From positions 1-12,065 of the forward strand of contig CALKWH010000333.1 of NCBI GenBank assembly GCA_938004375.1: 12,065 nt of DNA. The letters run 5' to 3'. Shown here piece by piece: positions 1 to 7,401 of the stretch. The translations under genes and the position numbers were made by a program. Source of the DNA: an uncultured Pseudomonadota bacterium. Lineage in GTDB: Bacteria; Myxococcota_A; Polyangia; HGW-17. The number at the start of each line of letters is the position of its first letter. Within the stretch, counting starts at the first letter, position 1. Below the pieces are notes generated by a model. That model had not been told where the DNA came from, ran no database searches, and worked only from the letters and a program-made list of their open reading frames with translations.

Positions 1-1748
<1,748 letters not shown>

Positions 1749-1777
1749 GCGCCCCTAATCTTCGTTAAACATGGAGT

Positions 1778-1829
1778 GCGGGAGTTCTGCTCCCGCTTCT
1801 TCTTCTTTTCTTCTTTCTCTTCTTTCTTC
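1778..1829 (+). terminator. Intrinsic terminator of hppA
   Basis: A perfect 7-bp stem GCGGGAG / CTCCCGC (1778-1784 and 1790-1796) with a TTCTG loop is followed by about 33 bases made almost only of T and C. It lies 30 bases after the hppA stop on the same strand. This is the normal layout of a rho-independent terminator, although the T tract is interrupted by C. Confidence 0.8.
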
Positions 1830-1835
1830 CGGCTC

Positions 1836-1865
1836 ACCGGTCGTGGCCAAACCGCCACGACCGGT
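1836..1865. other. Perfect 12-bp inverted repeat (hairpin)
   Basis: The arms ACCGGTCGTGGC (1836-1847) and GCCACGACCGGT (1854-1865) are exact reverse complements around a six-base loop. The hairpin sits between convergent genes, after the hppA terminator and before the 3' end of the minus-strand pentapeptide gene. Neither strand has a T run after it, so a simple intrinsic terminator is not supported. A transcript-end stabilising stem or a protein-binding site are alternatives. Smaller perfect stems follow at 1931-1949 (GCGCAA/TTGCGC) and 1977-1992 (CGACCG/CGGTCG). I see no gene in 1749-2007. Confidence 0.75.
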
Positions 1866-2007
1866 CATTCTCCAGTGGTCTATCGTTTTGCGACCGCGAT
1901 GAACTCGTGCTTATCGCCATTGAAAGGAGTGCGCAAGCTCTGATTGCGCGTTGTCTTTCTATGGACTGTGGCGACCCGACCGTCTTCGGTCGCCTGGCAC
2001 CGCAGGT

Positions 2008-3213
2008 TCAGAAGTACTTGTGGCAGGAGGGGCACTCGAACTCGCCCCAGGGGATGACCGTGCCGCAGTGGCGGCAGCGCTTCGTCAGATCGAACGAGGG
2101 CGTCTCGGTCGGCGGCGGGACCAACGCGGCTGGCGCCGACCCGGGCACCGACTCGGGCACCGACACCGACACCGTCGTTACCGACACCGGCGCCGGCGCC
2201 GGCTCCGACACCGGCTCCGGCTCCGTCACCGGCGCCCCGCCCGTCGCTCCCTGTCCGGCTTCCACCGCGTCGGCCAGTTGAGCGAACAGGTCCAGCAACA
2301 GCGGTACGCTCTGTGTCAGATCGAGGACCAGGATGTCCTTCTTGTAATCGGCTTCGAGGTGGTCGTCGGCGATCTCGAGTTGGTCGATCTTGAACGTCTC
2401 CAGGGCCTCGATCAGGGCCTGGCGCGTCCCGGGCGACAGCCGCGCGAGCACGGCGAGGCAGGCGTCGAGCTCCTCTTGCGTCTCCTCCTCGAGGTAGATC
2501 GACTCCGAGAGGAAGTGGAGCCGCTGCGGCTCCTGGTCACCGTCGGTCCTGGCGGCCTCGGCCTTGGCCCGGCGCTTGGGATCGCGGTACACGTAAAACC
2601 AGACGTCCTCGGTCTCCCGCGTGTCCAGATGCAGCGTCGGGCTGCCGTCATAGAAGTCCACGTGGAGGCTGAACTTCCGGCCCCGGAATTCGCCGACGAG
2701 TTGGCAGGCCGTGTCCTCGGCGGTCCCCTCGATGGTGCCGCCCACCAACGCCTGCAGCGGGGAGAAGCGCTCCCGGCAGACGGCCAGCTTCTGCTCGTCC
2801 TCGGGCATGTCCGAGAGCGATGCGTAGATCTTGTGCGGCGCGAGCCCCTCGATGTCGTCGCACGACTCGAACGTGCACCGCTTCACCACGGCGCCGTTCC
2901 AGGTGGCGCCCTCGAAATCACAGGTCTCGAAGGTGGCGTCCTTGATGATGGCGCCGTCGAGGCGGGCCTCCTGGAACAGAGACCCGATGAAGGTGGCGCC
3001 GGTCAGGTCGGCTCCGTCGAACACCGCTTGCCTGAAGTCACAGGCCTCGAGCGTTGCGCCGGCGAGCTTCGCTCCGTGGAACTGCTCGCGTTTGAAGTCA
3101 CAACCACCGAGCTCCAGGTCGGACAGGTCGCAGCCGGTCAGGTCCTGGTCGTGGAAGGCCTTGGCGGGTTTCTGGAGCCATCTCTCGACTTCGTCGCGGG
3201 TCAGGGCGGGCAT
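2008..3213 (-). CDS. Pentapeptide-repeat protein with unknown central domain and C-terminal zinc ribbon (paralog B)
   Basis: A 401-residue protein starting MPALTRDEVE. The start is set by GAGGAG six bases upstream of the ATG and by agreement with its paralog. Residues about 23-120 form a pentapeptide-repeat array with exact 20-residue spacing (Cys38, Cys58, Ser78, Cys98, Cys118), which predicts a right-handed quadrilateral beta-helix of about five coils. Residues about 120-320 form a domain I do not recognise, shared with the neighbour: VCRERFSPL, GRKFSLHVDF, RDPKRRAKA and EADYKKDILVLDL. A Pro/Val/Ser/Glu-rich linker (about 325-370) leads to a zinc ribbon with Cys380, Cys383, Cys394 and Cys397. 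There is no signal peptide or membrane segment, so it is probably cytoplasmic. It follows its paralog by 17 bases and is probably co-transcribed. Function unknown; protein-protein or protein-nucleic acid binding is only a guess. Confidence 0.88.
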   Translation of the reverse strand: MPALTRDEVERWLQKPAKAFHDQDLTGCDLSDLELGGCDFKREQFHGAKLAGATLEACDFRQAVFDGADLTGATFIGSLFQEARLDGAIIKDATFETCDFEGATWNGAVVKRCTFESCDDIEGLAPHKIYASLSDMPEDEQKLAVCRERFSPLQALVGGTIEGTAEDTACQLVGEFRGRKFSLHVDFYDGSPTLHLDTRETEDVWFYVYRDPKRRAKAEAARTDGDQEPQRLHFLSESIYLEEETQEELDACLAVLARLSPGTRQALIEALETFKIDQLEIADDHLEADYKKDILVLDLTQSVPLLLDLFAQLADAVEAGQGATGGAPVTEPEPVSEPAPAPVSVTTVSVSVPESVPGSAPAALVPPPTETPSFDLTKRCRHCGTVIPWGEFECPSCHKYF

Positions 3214-3230
3214 GGAACACTCCTCGGGGT

Positions 3231-4310
3231 TCAGAGGGAGGCGCCGCACGAGGGGCAGCGCACCTGGCCCCAGGGGACGGCGTTGCCGCAGTAGCGGCAG
3301 GGAGCGGACGCGGCGCCCGCGAAGGCCTCGGCGTCGAACACGGGGCCCACCGGCCGGGCCGCCTCCACGTGGGCGGCGGCGGCGGCGAACACGGCCAGGA
3401 TCATCGGGACGGACTCGGCCAGGTTCACCTGCAGGATGTCCTTCTTGTATTCGGCCTGAATCCAGTCGTCCGCGAGCTCGAGGTACTGCAGTTTCAGGTG
3501 GTCGAGCAGGGCCAGGCAACTGTTGTACAGCGGGCCGGGCAGGGTCTCGAGCCGCTGCTTGAGCCACTCGAGCTCGCTGACCGGGGCCTCGAGGAACACC
3601 GAGTCGCTGAGGAAGAAGCAGACGTCGCTCCCGTCCTTCTCGTCCCACTCGTCCGGCGGCGCGGCCTTCGCCTTGCGGCCCGGGTCCCGGTTCAACCGCA
3701 GGTCGCCGAGCCGGTTCGTGGCGGCCATCTGGACCAGGGGCTGGCCGAAGGACAGGTCGACGCAGACGCGGAACGCGCGCCCCTGGAAGGTGCCGTGCCA
3801 CGCGATCGTGTCCTCGTCGCGGCGCTCCTTGACGGTGCCCCCCAGGATCGGCGCCAGCGCCGAGAGTCGCTCGCGGCAGACCTTCCATTTGGCGGCCTCG
3901 TCGTCCATGTCCCACAAGGTGGCGTAGACCTTCTCCACCGGCAGGCCGGTCACGTCGTCGCACTGGGAGAACTCGGCCTTCTTCACCTTCGCGCCGTTCC
4001 AGGTCGCGCGCTTGAACTCGCACTGGCTGAAGGTGGTGCGCTCCACGACGGTCTCGTCCAGGACCGCCTCGGGGAACTCGCACTGCGAGAAATCGGCCTT
4101 GGTGAGGTTGGCGCCGGTGAGGTCGGCCTTCTTGAACTCGCACTGGCAGAAGGTCGCGCCGGAGAGGTTGGCGCCGCGCAGGTTGGCGCGCTTGAAGTAA
4201 CGCTGGGTGAACTCCAGGCCGGAGAGGTCACAGCCCGATAGATCCAGGTCGTTGAAGCTCCTGGCGTCATCGGAGACCATCGTTTCGATCTGTTTGCGGG
4301 AAAATGGCAT
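3231..4310 (-). CDS. Pentapeptide-repeat protein with unknown central domain and C-terminal zinc ribbon (paralog A)
   Basis: A 359-residue protein starting MPFSRKQIET, chosen because AGGAG lies five bases upstream and because the sequence aligns with paralog B from its start. Residues 21-120 are a pentapeptide array with Phe34, 54, 74, 94 and 114 and Cys57, 77, 97 and 117, all exactly 20 residues apart (motif FSQCEF). The central domain (about 118-315) matches paralog B in order and spacing: DDVTGLPVEKVYATL, VCRERLSAL, GRAFRVCVDL, RDPGRKAKA, then LELADDWIQAEYKKDILQV. An Ala-rich helix and short linker precede a zinc ribbon, Cys338, Cys341, Cys352, Cys355. Unlike B it has no long Pro-rich linker. 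It looks cytoplasmic. It is the first gene of a two-gene operon formed by tandem duplication. I do not recognise a characterised homolog. Confidence 0.88.
   Translation of the reverse strand: MPFSRKQIETMVSDDARSFNDLDLSGCDLSGLEFTQRYFKRANLRGANLSGATFCQCEFKKADLTGANLTKADFSQCEFPEAVLDETVVERTTFSQCEFKRATWNGAKVKKAEFSQCDDVTGLPVEKVYATLWDMDDEAAKWKVCRERLSALAPILGGTVKERRDEDTIAWHGTFQGRAFRVCVDLSFGQPLVQMAATNRLGDLRLNRDPGRKAKAAPPDEWDEKDGSDVCFFLSDSVFLEAPVSELEWLKQRLETLPGPLYNSCLALLDHLKLQYLELADDWIQAEYKKDILQVNLAESVPMILAVFAAAAAHVEAARPVGPVFDAEAFAGAASAPCRYCGNAVPWGQVRCPSCGASL
4014..4206 (-). repeat. 60-bp period coding repeat in paralog A
   Basis: On the plus strand the block GAACTCGCACTG recurs at 4014, 4074 and 4134, with degenerate copies near 3954 and 4194, at exactly 60 bases. 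It encodes the FxQCEF step of the pentapeptide array. Sixty bases equal 20 residues, or four pentapeptides, which is one full turn of the beta-helix. The gene therefore seems to have grown by duplicating whole coils. Confidence 0.8.
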
Positions 4311-4342
4311 GCCGGCTCCTGTGGAGAAGAAGGATGGCCTCG

Positions 4343-4372
4343 AAGATACCGCAAGTGCGGCCGTCAACGCAA
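4343..4372 (-). promoter_or_regulatory. Candidate promoter of the pentapeptide operon with inverted repeat in the spacer
   Basis: Read on the minus strand, TTGCGT (4372-4367) and TATCTT (4348-4343) are 18 bases apart, about 30 bases before the start of paralog A. The match to sigma-70 consensus is moderate (3/6 and 4/6). The spacer holds a perfect inverted repeat CCGCA-AG-TGCGG (4349-4360, plus-strand reading) touching the -10 element, a place where a repressor could bind. This is pattern reading only. Confidence 0.35.
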
Positions 4373-4417
4373 GACGCGGAAACTGGCGTTCTGGCGCAGG
4401 CCGCGTAGACTCGAGGC

Positions 4418-4933
4418 ATGTCGTTTCCCGCGCGCCTCGAGCTCGATTTCCTCCCCCATTTTCATGAACCCGACGCGCCCGGAGAATGGCGGCTCGGCGC
4501 CCGCCTCGAGCTCGGACCGGACACGTTCACGGTGACGGTCAGCGGGCCGCTCACCAGGTCGCCGGCGCCGCCGCATCCCCCGGGGCGCGTCGAGGCCCTC
4601 TGGCGTCACGACGTGGTCGAGGTGTTCCTCCTCGGCGACGACGACCGCTACCTGGAGCTGGAGCTGGGACCCCACGGGCACTACTGGCTGCTCGCCCTCC
4701 ACGGCTGCCGGAACATCGTGGGCGAGCCCGCGCCGCTCCACCATGCCTGGCGGCAAGACGCCGGGCGGTGGGAGGCCTCGATCATGCTCCCCGCCACCGC
4801 GCTGCCGCCGGGGCTGCGCGCCCTCAACGTCACCTGCATCCTGGGGACCGGGCGCTTCCACGGCTCGTTCGTCCCCCTGCCCGGCGAGCGGCCGGACTTC
4901 CATCAGTTGGCGCGTTTTCACTTTCCGGGTTGA
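4418..4933 (+). CDS. UPF0462 (C4orf33)-like / DOMON- or CBM9-like protein
   Basis: A 171-residue soluble protein with no signal peptide. From memory, its core LWRHDVVEVFLLGDDDRYLE followed by LGPHGHYWLLALHGCRN closely resembles the eukaryotic UPF0462 family (human C4orf33), and the C-terminal RPDFHQLARFHF matches the family's KPDFH..L.YF ending. The beta-rich build and the W(x)nVEVFL...YLE.E..P.G pattern also recall the CBM9-like/DOMON-like beta-sandwich, so sugar or other ligand binding is possible but unproven. It is divergent from the pentapeptide operon and 59 bases upstream of the aminopeptidase, on the same strand. There is no proper ribosome binding site: GAGG ends one base before the ATG. 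TAGACT at 4406-4411 could serve as a -10 for a leaderless message. The start agrees with the family N-terminus. Confidence 0.8.
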   Translation: MSFPARLELDFLPHFHEPDAPGEWRLGARLELGPDTFTVTVSGPLTRSPAPPHPPGRVEALWRHDVVEVFLLGDDDRYLELELGPHGHYWLLALHGCRNIVGEPAPLHHAWRQDAGRWEASIMLPATALPPGLRALNVTCILGTGRFHGSFVPLPGERPDFHQLARFHFPG

Positions 4934-4978
4934 ACTGGGGGGCGCCTTCGGGGTAGGGTGGGCGCGACGATCGATTCC

Positions 4979-4992
4979 AAGGAGGTGATCCC
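4979..4992 (+). promoter_or_regulatory. Extended Shine-Dalgarno sequence of the aminopeptidase gene
   Basis: AAGGAGGTGATCC (4979-4991) is complementary over 13 bases to the usual bacterial 16S rRNA 3' tail (GGATCACCTCCTT). GGAGG lies seven bases before the ATG. This fixes the start codon at 4993. Such full complementarity is rare in natural genes, where four to six bases are normal. Confidence 0.85.
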
Positions 4993-6369
4993 ATGTTCGA
5001 ACCCCAGGTATACCAGAGCCGTCGCGCGCGGCTGCGCGAGGCCCTGCCCGGCGCCGCCATCCTCATCCCCGGTCACTGCGAAGCGCCGCGCAACTACGCC
5101 GCCAACACGTATGAGTTCCGCCAGCACAGCACGTTCCTGTACCTGGCCGGCCACGCCCTAGCTGATCTGGCGCTGCTGCTTTTACCCGACGGAGAAGAGC
5201 TCCTGCTGGGAATCCCCGCCACCCTCGACGACGTCGTGTGGACCGGCCCGGTGCCGTCTCTCGAGGAGCTGGCCGCCGCCGCCGGGATCGCCCGGGTGGA
5301 GACCCTCGAGCGCCTCCCCGGGCTCCTCGCCGGCCTGAAGGACGTGCTCTATCCGCGGCCTTTTCGCGCCGAGCAGGTGCTGACCCTGGCCGGGTGGTTG
5401 GGGAAGACCCCCGACGCCGTGCGCTCGGAGGCCAGCTCGCCGCTCATGCGCGTTCTGGCCGGGCTGCGGTTGTGCAAGGAGCCCCGCGAGCTCGAGCAGA
5501 TCGAGCTCGCGTTGGACGCTTCGGCGGACATGTACGAGGCCGCCATCGGCGCCATGGCGCCCGGCGCCCGGGAGCAGGACGTGGTCGCGGCCATGACCGG
5601 CGCCGCGCTGTTCCACGGCTGCGCGCAGTCGTTCATCCCCATCGTCAGCCGCCGCGGCGAGGTGCTCCACAACCACGCCTACGGCAACACCCTGGCCGAG
5701 GGCGACCTGCTGCTGGTGGACTCGGGCGCCGAGACCGCTGAAGGCTACGCCTCGGACATCACGCGCACCTTCCCGGTGGGCGGGCGCTTCACCGACCGCC
5801 AGCGCGCGATCTACGAGATCGTGCTCGCCGGCCAGCGCGACGCCATAGCCGCCTGCGCGCCCGGGGTTGGATTCGCCGACGTGCACCTCACTGCGGCCCG
5901 CACCATGGCTGCGGGCCTCAAGGAGCTGGGCCTGTTGCGCGGAGACGTGGCCGAGGCGGTGGCCGAGGGGGCCCACGCGCTGTTCTTTCCCCACGGGCTC
6001 GGACACCTGCTCGGGCTCGACGTCCATGACATGGAGGATTACGGCGATCTCGCGGGCTACGAGCCGGGGACCTCCCGCTCGAAGCAGTTCGGCCTGGGCT
6101 TTTTGCGCATGAACCGCACCCTGCGCCCGGGCATGGTCTTCACCGTGGAGCCGGGGATCTATTTCATTCCCGAGTTGATCCGTCAGTGGCGGGAACAGGG
6201 GCATCTGGCCCGGTTCATCGACTACGACCGCGCGCTCACCTACCTGGACTTCGGCGGCGTGCGCCTCGAGGATGACGTGCTCGTCACCGACGACGGCTGC
6301 CGGGTCCTGGGCGCGCGCCCCATTCCGAAGACCGTGGCCGAGGTCGAGGCCGCCTGCGCCCGCCCGTGA
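4993..6369 (+). CDS. pepP: Xaa-Pro aminopeptidase (aminopeptidase P, peptidase family M24)
   Basis: A 458-residue enzyme close to the length of E. coli PepP. It removes the N-terminal residue before proline using a two-metal centre, in the cytoplasm. An N-terminal aminopeptidase-P domain (about 1-170, FEPQVYQSRRARL, with NTYEFRQHSTFLYLAG) precedes the M24 pita-bread domain. Metal ligands are visible and in order: Asp243 (VDSGAE), Asp255 (SDITRTFP), His338 (HGLGHLLGLDVHD), Glu386 (TVEPGIYF) and Glu426 (VRLEDDV). All are intact, so the enzyme should be active. The start is fixed by an exceptional ribosome binding site. It lies 59 bases after the UPF0462-like gene and may be co-transcribed with it. 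Its stop is 105 bases before the lipoprotein gene, which has its own promoter. Confidence 0.95.
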   Translation: MFEPQVYQSRRARLREALPGAAILIPGHCEAPRNYAANTYEFRQHSTFLYLAGHALADLALLLLPDGEELLLGIPATLDDVVWTGPVPSLEELAAAAGIARVETLERLPGLLAGLKDVLYPRPFRAEQVLTLAGWLGKTPDAVRSEASSPLMRVLAGLRLCKEPRELEQIELALDASADMYEAAIGAMAPGAREQDVVAAMTGAALFHGCAQSFIPIVSRRGEVLHNHAYGNTLAEGDLLLVDSGAETAEGYASDITRTFPVGGRFTDRQRAIYEIVLAGQRDAIAACAPGVGFADVHLTAARTMAAGLKELGLLRGDVAEAVAEGAHALFFPHGLGHLLGLDVHDMEDYGDLAGYEPGTSRSKQFGLGFLRMNRTLRPGMVFTVEPGIYFIPELIRQWREQGHLARFIDYDRALTYLDFGGVRLEDDVLVTDDGCRVLGARPIPKTVAEVEAACARP

Positions 6370-6416
6370 ACCTCGCCCCGGGATCATCCCCGGCCTCGAA
6401 CCCCCGAAATTGCCCG

Positions 6417-6444
6417 TTGCGCCCCGCCTCGCCGGTGCTACAAT
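6417..6444 (+). promoter_or_regulatory. Promoter of the Cys-rich lipoprotein gene (extended -10)
   Basis: TACAAT (6439-6444, 5/6 of consensus) is preceded by TGC, giving an extended -10 (TGnTACAAT). TTGCGC (6417-6422) lies 16 bases upstream as a partial -35. A ribosome binding site AGGAG lies eight bases before the ATG at 6475, leaving a leader of roughly 25 bases. Confidence 0.6.
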
Positions 6445-6474
6445 AGCAACGGCCTCTTATCAGGAGTCATCACC

Positions 6475-7266
6475 ATGAAGAAAAAACATTTTAGCCTAAG
6501 CCCCGTTACCGCCGCCGAACCTCCCCGCTATCCCGTCAAATCGGCCCTCTCCCGGGCTCCCCGCGGCCCGCTCACCCTCGGTACCGCGCTGACCGCGGGC
6601 GCAGGACTTCTGCTGGGCGCCGGTTGCACGGTCGCCTTCGAGGAGAACCCAGACGCCTGCACCGAGGGCGACGCCATGTGCCGAAACACGGACACCCTGG
6701 TGTTCTGTGACGAGAATCACGTCCGCCAGGTGGTCAACTGCAACGACTACTGTGTCGCCCACTACGGAGCGGACTACGTCAGCCACGGCTGCAACGCCGA
6801 GAACACCGACAACCGCTGCCAGTGCGACTACGACGGCCTCGACGGCATGATCGCCCAGTGCTATCCCGACGAGCTCTTCTGCTCCGACGCCGAATACATC
6901 ACGTACTGCGACATGGAAGAGAGCTACGATCCGTACATGGGCACGCCGCGGACCGTCACCTGCGACGCCTATTGCAAGGCGACGATGGGACCCGATTACT
7001 CCTCCTATCTGGGTTGCACCGCGGACAACCCCGAAAACCCGTGCAACTGCGAGTACGACATGATCGACGGCGACATCGCCGAGTGCATGCCCTCGGACCT
7101 CCTCTGCCTCGAGGACGGCCGGGTGGCGATCTGCACCGACTCGTACTATTACGAGTACTTCGTGTGCTCCGACAAGTGCGTGATCGAGCTCGGCGAGGGG
7201 GCCATCTCCCTGGGCTGCGACGCGACCCTGCCCGAGGATCCCTGCCGCTGCGTGATGCCCGAGTGA
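6475..7266 (+). CDS. Secreted lipoprotein with three 8-cysteine repeats
   Basis: A 263-residue protein of unrecognised function. A basic N-terminus (MKKK) and an unusually long polar stretch to about residue 30 precede a hydrophobic segment ending LLLGAGC, with Cys51 as the likely lipidated residue. Position -3 is glycine and not the usual leucine, so the lipobox is imperfect. Threonine at +2 would allow outer-membrane export. The mature part is three tandem repeats of 8 cysteines each (62-117, 129-192, 204-259), pattern C-x6-C-x8-C-x(10-17)-C-x3-C-x(12-13)-C-x8-C-x-C, joined by 11-residue acidic linkers (DYDGLDGMIAQ and EYDMIDGDIAE). Twenty-four cysteines suggest four disulfides per repeat in the periplasm or at the surface. 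It has its own promoter and AGGAG site. Cys-rich lipoproteins of this kind are common in Myxococcota-like genomes; the role is unknown. Confidence 0.82.
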   Translation: MKKKHFSLSPVTAAEPPRYPVKSALSRAPRGPLTLGTALTAGAGLLLGAGCTVAFEENPDACTEGDAMCRNTDTLVFCDENHVRQVVNCNDYCVAHYGADYVSHGCNAENTDNRCQCDYDGLDGMIAQCYPDELFCSDAEYITYCDMEESYDPYMGTPRTVTCDAYCKATMGPDYSSYLGCTADNPENPCNCEYDMIDGDIAECMPSDLLCLEDGRVAICTDSYYYEYFVCSDKCVIELGEGAISLGCDATLPEDPCRCVMPE

Positions 7267-7327
7267 GGCCCGCAGAAATCACTTTCAATCGTGCGGACTT
7301 TCACAACTGAAAAGACCCCGCTTTACG

Positions 7328-7356
7328 TTGACAGATCGCCGCTCATCCGTTACATA
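7328..7356 (+). promoter_or_regulatory. Candidate sigma-70 promoter of the transporter gene
   Basis: A perfect TTGACA (7328-7333) is followed after 17 bases by TACATA (7351-7356), a weak -10. The predicted transcript start is about 40 bases before the transporter ATG. The ideal -35 with a poor -10 would fit an activated or repressible promoter, but this is inference. Confidence 0.55.
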
Positions 7357-7374
7357 TCGACCCGCCTCAACATG

Positions 7375-7388
7375 CGCGTGTTCACGCG
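7375..7388. promoter_or_regulatory. 14-bp palindrome, candidate operator in the transporter leader
   Basis: CGCGTG (7375-7380) and CACGCG (7383-7388) are exact reverse complements separated by TT. The palindrome lies downstream of the predicted transcript start and two bases before the ribosome binding site AAGGAG (7391-7396). A bound dimeric repressor here could block transcription. With a two-base loop it is unlikely to be a good RNA hairpin. Confidence 0.4.
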
Positions 7389-7401
7389 AGAAGGAGTCGA
7401 C

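Noticed and set aside
1907..2281. Plus-strand open frame ending in Thr/Asp/Gly-rich repeats
   Set aside because: It overlaps the zinc ribbon and linker of paralog B on the opposite strand and has no ribosome site or family resemblance.
3214..4143. Upstream extension of paralog B's frame to 4143
   Set aside because: The added part overlaps paralog A in another frame and is Arg/Gly/Pro-rich shadow sequence. MPALTRDEVE at 3213 has a ribosome site and aligns with the paralog.
3369..4241. Plus-strand open frame opposite paralog A
   Set aside because: Its Leu/Glu/Val/Gly-rich repetitive product simply mirrors the pentapeptide repeats on the other strand.
4311..4367. Upstream extension of paralog A to a GTG at 4367
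   Set aside because: The 19 added residues have no counterpart in paralog B and the ATG at 4310 has AGGAG at proper spacing.
4930..4959. Promoter TTGAAC-18-TAGGGT before pepP
   Set aside because: The -10 match is only 3/6 and it overlaps the preceding stop codon; chance is as likely.
6374..6394. Terminator hairpin after pepP (CCCCGGGATCATCCCCGG)
   Set aside because: The arms pair well only over five bases with almost no loop, and there is no T run.
7281..7303. Direct repeat ACTTTCA x2 downstream of the lipoprotein
   Set aside because: Two seven-base copies 16 bases apart, without symmetry or link to a promoter, are too weak to call.
7291..7401. N-terminal extension of the transporter to a GTG at 7291
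   Set aside because: It would run through the TTGACA promoter and the palindrome and adds polar residues absent from OFA proteins. The ATG at 7402 has AAGGAG.
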